Assembly: GCA_938074585.1 (NCBI GenBank)
Contig: CALJEW010000371.1
Location: 1-9,686, forward strand
Length of the DNA stretch: 9,686 nt
Source of the DNA: an uncultured Rhodospirillales bacterium
Lineage (GTDB): Bacteria > Pseudomonadota > Alphaproteobacteria > Rhodospirillales > Casp-alpha2
Reading direction: 5' to 3'
Shown here: positions 1-6,612 of the stretch, one piece after another
Layout: each line of letters starts with the position of its first letter
Numbering within the stretch: position 1 is the first letter of the stretch
Made by a program: the position numbers and the translations under genes
The notes under the pieces: generated by a model
What the model was told of the DNA's origin: nothing
The model's database searches: none
Seen by the model: the letters and a program-made list of their open reading frames with translations, nothing else

Positions 1-464
1 GTTAATGAAAAATACCCCGCTTCCGCTTGCATTAAGTAATCGAAGCCCGGCCACGTTGCGCGTTCACCTGTCCTCCCATATGCAGACAAATGAGCGCAGA
101 CAATTTTTGGGTTAAATTCTTTTAAGACCTCATACGTTAAGCCTAGTTTATCAGGCACATCGCCACGCAAGTTAGATGCCACCGCATCCGCGGACTTAAC
201 CAAATCGTGAAATACCCCCATCCCTTCAGGCTGGCTTAAATCCAACGACAGGCTTTTTTTGTTCCTATTGTAAGCATGAAAAAATTCGGAATCATCTGGC
301 GTAAAAAAAAAAGGACCCACATCCCGGGCAAAATCACCGCCCGAATTAGGGTTTTCAATCTTAATAATTTCAGCGCCTTGATCGGCCAGAAACATGGTTC
401 CGAACGGACCCGCGCCATATTGTTCAACCGCTAAAACGCGGACACCTTCTAAGGGGAGAGACAT
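1..464 (-). CDS. Family III CoA-transferase (CaiB/BaiF), N-terminal 154 residues, truncated by window edge
   Basis: The frame is open from ATG at 464 to the left edge. Family III CoA-transferases move CoA between carboxylic acids through an enzyme-bound aspartyl anhydride. Visible family features are an N-terminal strand leading to GAGPFG (17-22), the Rossmann-like GAEIIKIE block (30-37), NRNKKSLSLDL (66-76), the segment ADAVASNLRG (92-101) and the AYGRTG loop (128-133) followed by PGFDYLMQ (139-146). The catalytic Asp (Asp169 in formyl-CoA transferase) should fall just beyond the edge, so activity cannot be judged. The start is supported by AGGA six bases upstream; this Shine-Dalgarno overlaps the stop codon of the acyl-CoA dehydrogenase gene, leaving an 8-bp gap and suggesting coupled translation. 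It is probably the third gene of the operon and would activate the acid that its neighbours oxidise and hydrate. Substrate unknown. Confidence 0.92.
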   Translation of the reverse strand, partial: MSLPLEGVRVLAVEQYGAGPFGTMFLADQGAEIIKIENPNSGGDFARDVGPFFFTPDDSEFFHAYNRNKKSLSLDLSQPEGMGVFHDLVKSADAVASNLRGDVPDKLGLTYEVLKEFNPKIVCAHLSAYGRTGERATWPGFDYLMQAEAGYFSL

Positions 465-472
465 AAATGTTC

Positions 473-1645
473 CTATACAGGGTTTCGTTCAATCAACTGC
501 TTGGATATGACAATACGTTGAAGTTCGTTAGTTCCTTCGCCTATAGCAAGCAATGGGGCATCACGGTAATAACGCTCAATGTTAAATTCTTTTGAATATC
601 CATAAGCACCGTGAATACGAAGAGCTTCTTCGGCGTTTTTCATGGCGCTTTCCGTTGCGAATAATTTAGCCATACCCGCTTCCATATCGCAGCGTTGACC
701 CGTATCGTAAGCTTGAGCCGCTTTTTCCAATAACAATTTAGATGCTTCTACCCGCGTCGCCATTTCAGCTAATTTGATTTGAATGGATTGATGCTCACAA
801 ATCGGTTTACCAAAGGTTTTTCGGATTTGAGAATAGGATACACTTTCTTCTAAGGCTGCGCGTGCCAAGCCAACGCCGCGCGCCGCCACATTAATGCGCC
901 CCAATTCCATCCCAGATAACACTTGTTGCATTCCGCGCCCTTCATTCGGGCCAATCAATCGATTTGCAGGTACCCGAACATCTTCAAAGCTCAGTCCCCC
1001 TGTATCAATGCCTCGGTAGCCAAGTTTTTTAAGCTTTCGGCCTTCATAACCATGTGTTTTATCAACCAAAATCAAGCTCATACCTTTATGGGGCGGGTCA
1101 GTATTTGGGTTGGTTTTAACAAGAACCGCCAACATATCACCTTCAAGCGAATTGGTGATCCACATTTTTTCTCCATTGATCACATAATCATCTCCATCGC
1201 GTACAGCACGTGTGCGAATGGCTTGTAAATCAGTGCCACAATCAGGTTCCGTTAAGGCGACGCCACCGCGTAATTCACCAGATGCAAATTTAGGCAAAAA
1301 CTCCGCCTTCATTTCATCGGAGCCAAATTTTTGAACAGCCGTCGCCATCATCAAATGCGAATTATAAATCCCCGGAACTGAGATTGAGACAGCAGACATA
1401 CGCTCAACAATTTTTGTATAGGCACTGGCCGACAGCCCAAGTCCGCCATATTCAGGCGCAATCGTTGAACCAAATAACCCCATTTCAGCCATTTTATCGG
1501 CCATATCGCGGGGGTAAATATCTTCGGCTTCCCATTCGCGAACATAAGGGACAACATCCCGCTCTAAAAACTGATCAACAGAATTAAGCAGAAGTTTTAC
1601 TTCCTCGTTAGAAGTCATGTTTTTGGGGTAAGGTGCGTCATTCAT
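473..1645 (-). CDS. Acyl-CoA dehydrogenase (FAD-dependent)
   Basis: The 390-residue length is typical of the soluble acyl-CoA dehydrogenase family, which introduces an alpha,beta double bond into an acyl-CoA and passes electrons to electron-transfer flavoprotein. The N-terminal helical domain contains APEYGGLG (63-70). The FAD/substrate beta domain has ALTEPDCGTD (130-139) and MWITN (161-165). The C-terminal helical domain has RKTFGKPI (275-282), RIHGAYGY (343-350) and the end motif GEGTNELQR (369-377), in which Glu370 aligns with the catalytic base of medium-chain acyl-CoA dehydrogenase (Glu376). All expected parts are present and the frame is intact. The start lies 2 bp after the maoC-like stop codon, with only a weak GGCGGA ribosome site inside that gene, so translational coupling is likely. 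The chain-length or branched-substrate class cannot be assigned; with a CoA-transferase and a MaoC hydratase beside it, a short or branched acyl-CoA is the reasonable inference. Confidence 0.95.
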   Translation of the reverse strand: MNDAPYPKNMTSNEEVKLLLNSVDQFLERDVVPYVREWEAEDIYPRDMADKMAEMGLFGSTIAPEYGGLGLSASAYTKIVERMSAVSISVPGIYNSHLMMATAVQKFGSDEMKAEFLPKFASGELRGGVALTEPDCGTDLQAIRTRAVRDGDDYVINGEKMWITNSLEGDMLAVLVKTNPNTDPPHKGMSLILVDKTHGYEGRKLKKLGYRGIDTGGLSFEDVRVPANRLIGPNEGRGMQQVLSGMELGRINVAARGVGLARAALEESVSYSQIRKTFGKPICEHQSIQIKLAEMATRVEASKLLLEKAAQAYDTGQRCDMEAGMAKLFATESAMKNAEEALRIHGAYGYSKEFNIERYYRDAPLLAIGEGTNELQRIVISKQLIERNPV

Positions 1646-1647
1646 AT

Positions 1648-2166
1648 CTAGTAATCCGCCTTATCATCTACTGCGTGCCCACGCTTTGGGATCAACATGG
1701 TCCGCTCGAACGAAATCACCTCAACCCCCTTTTGATTTTTACCAATGGTTTTAATGCTAACAATCCCTTGCGTGGGGCGCGATTTGCTTTCACGAATGCG
1801 CAGAACTTCACTTTCTGCATACAACGTATCGCCATTAAATACTGGGGCCGGCATTCGGACCGTATCCCAGCCCAAATTCGCGATGGTTTTCTGGCTAACG
1901 TCTGAAACGCTCATGCCCGCAACTATCGAAAGTGTTAGGCATGAATTGACCAATGGTTTAGCGAACTCACTTTTCGCGGCGTATTCCACATCAAAATGAA
2001 GTGGGTGCTGGTTCATAGTCAATAATGTAAACCAAGAATTATCAGTCTCAGAGATTGTACGGCCAGGGCGATGTTCGTACACATCACCGGTTTTGAAGTC
2101 TTCAAGATACCGTCCGTAAGACTCGCGATACCGGTTAGGACCAACTTCTTTTGCTACTGCGACCAT
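1648..2166 (-). CDS. MaoC-family hot-dog acyl-CoA hydratase/dehydratase
   Basis: A 172-residue single-hot-dog MaoC-domain protein, first gene of the left operon. MaoC enzymes add water to, or remove it from, CoA thioesters, usually with R stereochemistry. The signature is visible as TMNQHPLHFD (50-59), then an FAKPLVN stretch (68-74), and AESEVLRIRESKSRP (117-131), typical of the subfamily related to itaconyl-, mesaconyl- and beta-methylmalyl-CoA hydratases. Compared with PhaJ-type R-hydratases (GDxNPxH), the catalytic Asp position is Asn52 and the next Asn is His54, while His57 is kept; I believe this is usual for the subfamily rather than a defect. An AGGA lies 10 bases before ATG 2166, and a plausible promoter lies about 40 bases upstream. 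The likely role is hydration of the enoyl-CoA made by the adjacent dehydrogenase. The family is certain; the substrate is not. Confidence 0.92.
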   Translation of the reverse strand: MVAVAKEVGPNRYRESYGRYLEDFKTGDVYEHRPGRTISETDNSWFTLLTMNQHPLHFDVEYAAKSEFAKPLVNSCLTLSIVAGMSVSDVSQKTIANLGWDTVRMPAPVFNGDTLYAESEVLRIRESKSRPTQGIVSIKTIGKNQKGVEVISFERTMLIPKRGHAVDDKADY

Positions 2167-2203
2167 TTACAAGACTTCCTATAAATTTATTTCTACTGGT
2201 ACT

Positions 2204-2232
2204 TATATAAGCATATCCAATAAACCTGTAAA
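2204..2232 (-). promoter_or_regulatory. Putative sigma70-type promoter of the maoC-like/acyl-CoA dehydrogenase/CoA-transferase operon
   Basis: On the minus strand TTTACA (2232-2227) is followed after exactly 17 bp by TATATA (2209-2204); TATAAG, two bases on, is an alternative -10. Transcription would start near 2197 and leave a leader of about 30 nt before ATG 2166. The promoter sits inside the decayed 3' end of the CoA-transferase pseudogene, so the operon may have gained its own promoter, or kept one, after that gene failed. Read by eye only. Confidence 0.4.
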
Positions 2233-2236
2233 AGAA

Positions 2237-2273
2237 GGTATTCGGATAAACTGTTGTGATTTACGCGAATACC
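2237..2273. repeat. Imperfect inverted repeat next to the left-operon promoter
   Basis: GGTATTCG (2237-2244) and CGAATACC (2266-2273) are perfect 8-bp inverted arms. Inside them TAAA (2247-2250) pairs with TTTA (2260-2263) across a symmetric 2x2 mismatch, leaving a 9-nt loop. It lies 5 bp upstream of the proposed -35 element. It could be an operator for a dimeric regulator, or an old terminator hairpin of the dead CoA-transferase gene: on the minus strand it is followed by TTCTTTTAC, although the stem is AT-rich. I cannot decide between these. Confidence 0.5.
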
Positions 2274-2274
2274 T

Positions 2275-3160
2275 AAAGGATAAATCGATCTGCTCAGGAT
2301 AATCGTAACCCAAAGTTGAGGTGGGCCTTACCCAATGCGGTTGCGTTTCAAACATTAGAAGGGCGCGGCGCGTTAGTGCAAGCAGCATCTGATAAGCACC
2401 CAAATAACCGGTCACAGAACCGCAAGCCGGTGCAGAAAGCAAACTGTGACGACGACGATGACCACCATTACAAATTCAAGTAAGTGTTTCAGCAACTTAT
2501 TCACAGCCTGCGCGGTGGCTTAAAGGACCGTCAGATCCAAAACAGCTTATGGACAGATTAATAATTCATGGTTGGATTGCTGCCAGTTGTTCTGGCCCAA
2601 ACCCGAACCCCTCTAACATTCTCAGACAATACCCCTGAGCAGATATATCCGCCCCCTTCTTAAGCGTGGTCGGATGTTACCGGCCTTCATTTGTTTTTAA
2701 ATCAATAAATGCACTTCGTTTGCCATGGCTTGTGTCAATGATATGTTTATGAATTTGTGGAAGATGTTCGACGGTTACCATCAGTGCGTCAGATCCATGC
2801 TCTGCCAAATTGCGAGCTTGAATAGGTCTTGCCAAAATATGGTGCAAATCCAGTGTTTTCATACCTCTTAAAGGCGGCCCTCTTTTGGGAGCGGGATTAG
2901 GTCGCTATCCGCAATTTTTATAATTTCATTAACAGGTTTCGCATTCTACATTAACCCATGTGGATCTGGATGTGCCAACCATTCCGTGTTTGATTGGACC
3001 ATTCACAGCAAACTTTGGCGTTACCAATGGCAGCTTCCAGATAAAGGGTACCCCATTTCGCCACAGCATTGGGAACCGAACCTGGAGTGGGCTCGCAGCC
3101 CAGAACACCCAGCACCCACTCTTTCAAATTCGGCAGGCCAGTTTCATTTCCAAAGGTATT
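2275..3160 (-). pseudogene. Decayed family III CoA-transferase (two-domain subfamily)
   Basis: Minus-strand translation across this stretch gives recognisable CaiB/BaiF blocks in order, in three frames. Near 3154-2954: NLKEWVLGVLGCEPT and AVAKWGTLYLEAAI, resembling the linker region of the roughly 480-residue subfamily. Near 2939-2885: KPVNEIIKIADSDLIPLP. From about 2880 downward in one frame: PPLRGMKTLDLHHILARP, NLAEHGSDALMVT, DTSHGKRSAFIDL, GFGFGPEQLAAIQP, INLSISCFGSDGPL, SVTGYLGAYQMLLALTRRA and finally FETQPHWVRPTSTLGYD. Frameshifts are needed near 2950 and 2885. That last frame is broken by TAA 2679-2677, TGA 2568-2566, TAA 2499-2497 and TGA 2478-2476. Three of these stops are one substitution from the expected Gly, Gln and Gly (PG-I, EQ, TG-I). 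About 70 residues seem deleted between LTRRA and FETQPHW. The N-terminal part before 3160 is lost or unrecognisable. Block matches are from family memory, not an alignment. Confidence 0.8.
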
Positions 3161-3420
3161 TTAGTGCCACGAATTTCCATAAGTTATTTGAATAAAGTAT
3201 TCAATTTACATCCAGCTTATTAATTAAAGCTGTCTACATTTGACAGAAGTTGATCAGGAACAAAAGATCCTAGAAATTAGAAATACTACTTCCCCTGCAA
3301 CGGCCCGTGAAGCGTAATTTACTCAACAGACGCCATATAAATATCTATCGACGTTCTGCAATCACTTGGCTACTGTTTGAATAGATGAATGAAATAAGAA
3401 TAACTGCGGTGGCAAAATAG
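3161..3420. other. Intergenic stretch between the pseudogene and the alpha/beta hydrolase
   Basis: I see no intact gene here. A short plus-strand open stretch (3228-3317) would encode a 29-residue tail-like peptide containing EQKILEIRN and SPATAREA before TAA. It has no usable start or ribosome site and I do not recognise it; it may be the last scrap of another lost gene. No convincing -35/-10 pair for the hydrolase stands out: TATAAA at 3335-3340 lacks a well-spaced -35. Confidence 0.4.
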
Positions 3421-4308
3421 ATGACATTTTTTTTCAACAATTTCGACTTAAAAAATATTGATGCGAAACGGGGTCCTGTTCGGTTGCGCACGTATGGCAA
3501 AGGCCCAGCGCTGCTCTTGCTTCACGGCAACCCACAAACCCATGCCATGTGGCACTTGGTTGCCCCTAAACTAAGCGAGTCATACACCGTTGTTTGCCCT
3601 GATTTATGCGGGTATGGACAATCGTTCAAACCGGCAGCCTCAAATGATCATGCCGCTTACGCAAAAAAACAGATGGCAGCGGATATGGTCGATGTGATGG
3701 AACGCTTGGGCCATAAAAACTTTTATGTCGCCGCTCATGACCGTGGAGCACGCGTTGCACATCGTTTGGCGCTCGATTTTTCTGACCAGGTAAAAAAACT
3801 CGCGTTATTGGATATCATCCCAACAATTGAGCACTTCGAGCGCACCGACATGGATTTCGCCATGGGTTATTATCATTGGTTTTGGTTTGCTCAACCCCAC
3901 CCTTTACCAGAATCAATAATTAATAAAGCGACCGAAGATTGGTTCCACGCCCATACATCGCGAGAACCGAAAGATAACGATTTCTTTCACCCGGATGCTC
4001 TTTATGATTATTTAAGAGCCGCAAAGAATCCTGAGATGATCACGGGTATGTGCGAAGATTACCGGGCCGCAGCGACTATCGATATGGCGCATGACCGGGC
4101 CAGCCGCGATTCAGGTGATAAAATCAATTGCCCGCTGCTTATATTATGGGGATCAAAAGGAAAAATAGGTCAATGGTATGACCCCATCAATATTTGGAGC
4201 CAATACAGCCAATCCAGTGTGCAAGGGAGCACTGTAAATTCGGGTCACTATTTAGCAGAAGAAGCCCCAAGCGAAGTGATTACTCAACTTGAGGCCTTTT
4301 TCGCTTAA
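3421..4308 (+). CDS. Alpha/beta hydrolase of the fluoroacetate/haloacetate dehalogenase type
   Basis: A 295-residue alpha/beta-hydrolase-fold protein whose closest recognisable family is haloacetate (fluoroacetate) dehalogenase, which displaces halide from 2-haloacids through an aspartyl ester intermediate. Residues matching the Rhodopseudomonas enzyme RPA1163 occur at nearly constant offset: nucleophile Asp107 in AHDRGAR, carboxylate-binding Arg108 and Arg111, acid Asp131 in LLDIIPT, halide-pocket His152 and Trp153 (YYHWFWFAQP), Tyr214 (CEDYRAA) and catalytic His276 (NSGHY). The oxyanion-hole loop is HGNPQT (35-40), with Asn37 where RPA1163 has Phe40; Asn there resembles haloalkane dehalogenases. 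No signal peptide, so probably cytoplasmic. GGTGG about nine bases before the ATG is a modest ribosome site. It stands alone on the plus strand between two minus-strand operons. Epoxide or ester hydrolase activity remains possible, but the pocket favours dehalogenase chemistry. Confidence 0.88.
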   Translation: MTFFFNNFDLKNIDAKRGPVRLRTYGKGPALLLLHGNPQTHAMWHLVAPKLSESYTVVCPDLCGYGQSFKPAASNDHAAYAKKQMAADMVDVMERLGHKNFYVAAHDRGARVAHRLALDFSDQVKKLALLDIIPTIEHFERTDMDFAMGYYHWFWFAQPHPLPESIINKATEDWFHAHTSREPKDNDFFHPDALYDYLRAAKNPEMITGMCEDYRAAATIDMAHDRASRDSGDKINCPLLILWGSKGKIGQWYDPINIWSQYSQSSVQGSTVNSGHYLAEEAPSEVITQLEAFFA

Positions 4309-4311
4309 CGA

Positions 4312-5703
4312 TCAAGCCATGGCTTCAAATTGGCGTCCATGGTGAAGCAATCCTGAAACGCTATTAATGGTATTGAGATCGAGTAATCCAGACGACAAAT
4401 CAGTTAGCGCCGATGGCTCTATATAAGGAGCAGTAAGGCCGGTAAATTTTGCCATCAGCTCTTCATCCGTAACAAAATTTCCAGGTTCACCTTTTGGCAT
4501 ATCAATAAATTGATCAAAGGTACCCCGCGATGTTTCAATAACAACGTTGCCCGCCATATTGGTTGGGAACGCCGCATTGGCTTTGTCGTCGACAACCGTC
4601 GTCACCCGCTTACACAAATCCAATGTATCTTTATTTGTTAGATATTTATTATAGTCGTCCCAACCCAGCCCACCCGTTTGCAATGCAACCGCGGCACAAA
4701 ACGGCATGGAAAATTGACCATCAACTATACTTTTGGGGTTGTGTTTTTTAGCATCAGAATCACCAATAATGTTCCACCCGGTTTTCGATACACCGACGAT
4801 AACTCGTTTGATTTCTTCGGGTTGAATATTATGTTCATCCCGAAGAGCAACAATGGCATCTAAAGGCGCATGGGAATATCGGCACGATGGATATGGCTTC
4901 ACGCCAACGTTCAAAAGCTCCCACACATCACCTAAACCCTCAATCGCGCGGCTGTGATTTGGATTCGGTGCATAGGAGTTTAAAAACCCATTTTTGCCTT
5001 CCAATGGATCGATCGCCCCCCGGAAACCTTCATGAGCCATCGTAGCTGCAATCACACCGTTCATGGCCGCTTGGCCTACGTGTGATCTTTTGGTCCAGCC
5101 GCCTTCATGCAAAAATTGCATAGATCCCGCAGACTGACTGAGCGCCACACCAAACGCTTTGGCAATGCCATCGGCATCTAAACCCAACAACTTACCCGCA
5201 GCAGCCGCCGCACCAAAAATGCCACAAGTCGCTGTTGGATGGAAGCCCCTCTCGTAATGATCGCTTGGGGTAAGAGCCAAACTCAAACGAATTTGAACTT
5301 CATATCCCGCAACAATTGCCGCAATCAAGTCTTTGCCGCTAGCTTCAACCATTTCTGCCACAGCAAAAGCTGCGGGAACAATGGGTGCCCCCGAATGGAT
5401 CGAGCCTGCTGAGTGGGTATCATCGAAATCCAATGAATGAGCCAAGGTGCCATTTATCATCGCAGCCCCTGGCGCGCTATACCCCGCCGTATCGCCCAAA
5501 ACCGTGCAATCACCGTTGCTATACCCAAGCCGCTCCATGGCTGCAACAACGCTGGGCGTTGATTCTGAATCATGGCGGGCACGGATAATGTTGCCCACCA
5601 AATCTAGGATCAACTGCTTACAGCGCGTTTGCACATCATCTGGTAATGCCTCATAGGTCAAAGAACTTGCAAACTCTGATAACGCTTTGGTGACTTGAAC
5701 CAT
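4312..5703 (-). CDS. MmgE/PrpD family protein (2-methylcitrate dehydratase / cis-aconitate decarboxylase superfamily)
   Basis: A 463-residue full-length MmgE/PrpD protein. Family members dehydrate 2-methylcitrate, decarboxylate cis-aconitate to itaconate, or epimerise iminodisuccinate. The core block LDFDDTHSAGSIHSG (91-105) carries Asp94, Asp95, Thr96 and His103. GFHPTATCG (153-161) carries His155, WTKRSHVG (203-210) carries Lys205, and CRYSHAPLDA (274-283) carries His278. These correspond roughly to the active-site positions of human ACOD1 (Asp93, Thr97, His103, His159, Lys207, His277), which are shared across the superfamily and so do not fix the reaction. AGGAG lies seven bases before ATG 5703, an excellent ribosome site. 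It is the last gene of the right operon, 27 bp after the isocitrate-lyase-family gene. That pairing suggests the lyase acts on its product or an isomer. Its TGA lies 3 bp from the convergent hydrolase stop. Confidence 0.93.
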   Translation of the reverse strand: MVQVTKALSEFASSLTYEALPDDVQTRCKQLILDLVGNIIRARHDSESTPSVVAAMERLGYSNGDCTVLGDTAGYSAPGAAMINGTLAHSLDFDDTHSAGSIHSGAPIVPAAFAVAEMVEASGKDLIAAIVAGYEVQIRLSLALTPSDHYERGFHPTATCGIFGAAAAAGKLLGLDADGIAKAFGVALSQSAGSMQFLHEGGWTKRSHVGQAAMNGVIAATMAHEGFRGAIDPLEGKNGFLNSYAPNPNHSRAIEGLGDVWELLNVGVKPYPSCRYSHAPLDAIVALRDEHNIQPEEIKRVIVGVSKTGWNIIGDSDAKKHNPKSIVDGQFSMPFCAAVALQTGGLGWDDYNKYLTNKDTLDLCKRVTTVVDDKANAAFPTNMAGNVVIETSRGTFDQFIDMPKGEPGNFVTDEELMAKFTGLTAPYIEPSALTDLSSGLLDLNTINSVSGLLHHGRQFEAMA

Positions 5704-5730
5704 CTTACACTCCTGTAAATACCCTAGAGA

Positions 5731-6588
5731 TTATTTGGCAACATACTTCTTTTCATCTGCATAATATTGCGGGAAGCCAACCACATCCTGCAATTCTAAG
5801 AAAGTCGCATTGGCTGTTGTATCGTGACCATCGTTCAAGGTTTCTAAAACTCGATTGGAAGCCGCAATCCGAGCTAACATCAATGATGCAGGATATATTA
5901 CAATCTTATAACCGATTTCTTCTAATTTTGGCGGAGTTAAGAAGGGCGAACTGCCTTGTTCAACCATATTAGCCATTTTAGGCCCCGGAACTTCTTTACA
6001 ATAGCGCTCCATTTCAGCTTCATCACGGGGGGCTTCTAGGAATGTAATGTCAACACCAATATCCATAAATGCTTTACAGCGCTCTATTGCTTCATCAAGC
6101 CCGTCTGTTCCATTCGCATCAGTTCTCGCCATAATCAAAATATCCGCCCCCTCTTCTCGGGCATCAACGGCTGCGCGAAGGCGAACATAAGCGTCCTCAC
6201 GGCTAACGACTTGTTTTCCAATAGTATGACCACATCTCTTGGGAGCCAATTGATCTTCAATCATCACACAAGCCATCCCAGCTTGGGCATATCCATCGAC
6301 CGTTCGCTTCACGTTCATCGCGTTGCCATAGCCCGTATCTCCGTCACCGATCACGGGAATAGAAACGGCAGCAGCAATATTACGGCCTTGATCTAACATT
6401 TCACTATAAGAAATCAGGCCCGTATCTGGCATCCCAATCCGAGCAGCAGCAACCATAAACCCACTCATAAACGTGCCCGAAAATCCGGCACGTTCTATCA
6501 ACTTTGCTGACATAGCATCGTAGCATCCGGGCAGTGTAATAATCCCAGGCTTATTCAAAAGATCTTTTAGTTCATCTGCTGCACTCAT
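5731..6588 (-). CDS. Isocitrate lyase/PEP mutase superfamily carbon-carbon lyase (methylisocitrate or alkylmalate lyase-like)
   Basis: A 285-residue TIM-barrel enzyme from ATG 6588. This superfamily cleaves 2-methylisocitrate, 2,3-dimethylmalate or oxaloacetate, or rearranges phosphonates. Lyase hallmarks are present (numbered from this start): SGF at 42-44, Asp55 in MPD, Mg-binding Asp82 and Asp84 in GDGDTGYG (81-88), Glu111 in IEDQ, the catalytic loop KRCGH at 117-121 with Cys119, Arg155 in MARTDA and Glu185 in LEAP. The KRCGH cysteine argues for a lyase rather than PEP mutase or phosphonopyruvate hydrolase. It differs enough from E. coli PrpB (GCYDAMSA in place of the PrpB N-terminal motif) that I would not call it prpB. 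A second ATG three codons upstream (6597) overlaps the ribosome site itself, so 6588 is preferred. It lies 24 bp after the crotonase gene and 27 bp before the MmgE/PrpD gene. Confidence 0.9.
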   Translation of the reverse strand: MSAADELKDLLNKPGIITLPGCYDAMSAKLIERAGFSGTFMSGFMVAAARIGMPDTGLISYSEMLDQGRNIAAAVSIPVIGDGDTGYGNAMNVKRTVDGYAQAGMACVMIEDQLAPKRCGHTIGKQVVSREDAYVRLRAAVDAREEGADILIMARTDANGTDGLDEAIERCKAFMDIGVDITFLEAPRDEAEMERYCKEVPGPKMANMVEQGSSPFLTPPKLEEIGYKIVIYPASLMLARIAASNRVLETLNDGHDTTANATFLELQDVVGFPQYYADEKKYVAK

Positions 6589-6596
6589 TTTACACA

Positions 6597-6601
6597 TCCT
6601 T
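6597..6601 (-). promoter_or_regulatory. Ribosome binding site that fixes the start of the lyase gene
   Basis: AAGGA on the minus strand lies 8 nt before ATG 6588 but runs directly into the earlier ATG at 6597, which would leave no spacing. This favours 6588 as the start codon and removes three residues from the longest reading. Confidence 0.6.
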
Positions 6602-6612
6602 CTATTTATTGA

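Noticed and set aside
236..427. A 63-codon minus-strand open frame near the left edge.
   Set aside because: It is another frame of the family III CoA-transferase, which is uninterrupted from 464 to the edge and carries family motifs.
2960..3223. Plus-strand open frames of 87 and 69 codons (2960-3223 and 2986-3195).
   Set aside because: They lie antisense to the recognisable CoA-transferase pseudogene blocks, have no ribosome site and resemble no family.
3279..3291. A 13-bp exact repeat, AGAAATACTACTT, also at 9466-9478 in the divergent intergenic region.
   Set aside because: About one such pair is expected by chance in a window of this size, and the flanks do not match, so it is not evidence of a shared operator or duplication.
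4314..4325. The 12-bp perfect palindrome AAGCCATGGCTT between the convergent genes.
   Set aside because: It has no loop or T-run to act as a terminator and simply encodes the last codons (EAMA) of the MmgE/PrpD protein.
4312..6588. Reading the MmgE/PrpD and lyase pair as a standard prpD-prpB methylcitrate cycle.
   Set aside because: No methylcitrate synthase, aconitase or PrpR-type regulator is in the window, and the lyase departs from the PrpB N-terminal pattern.
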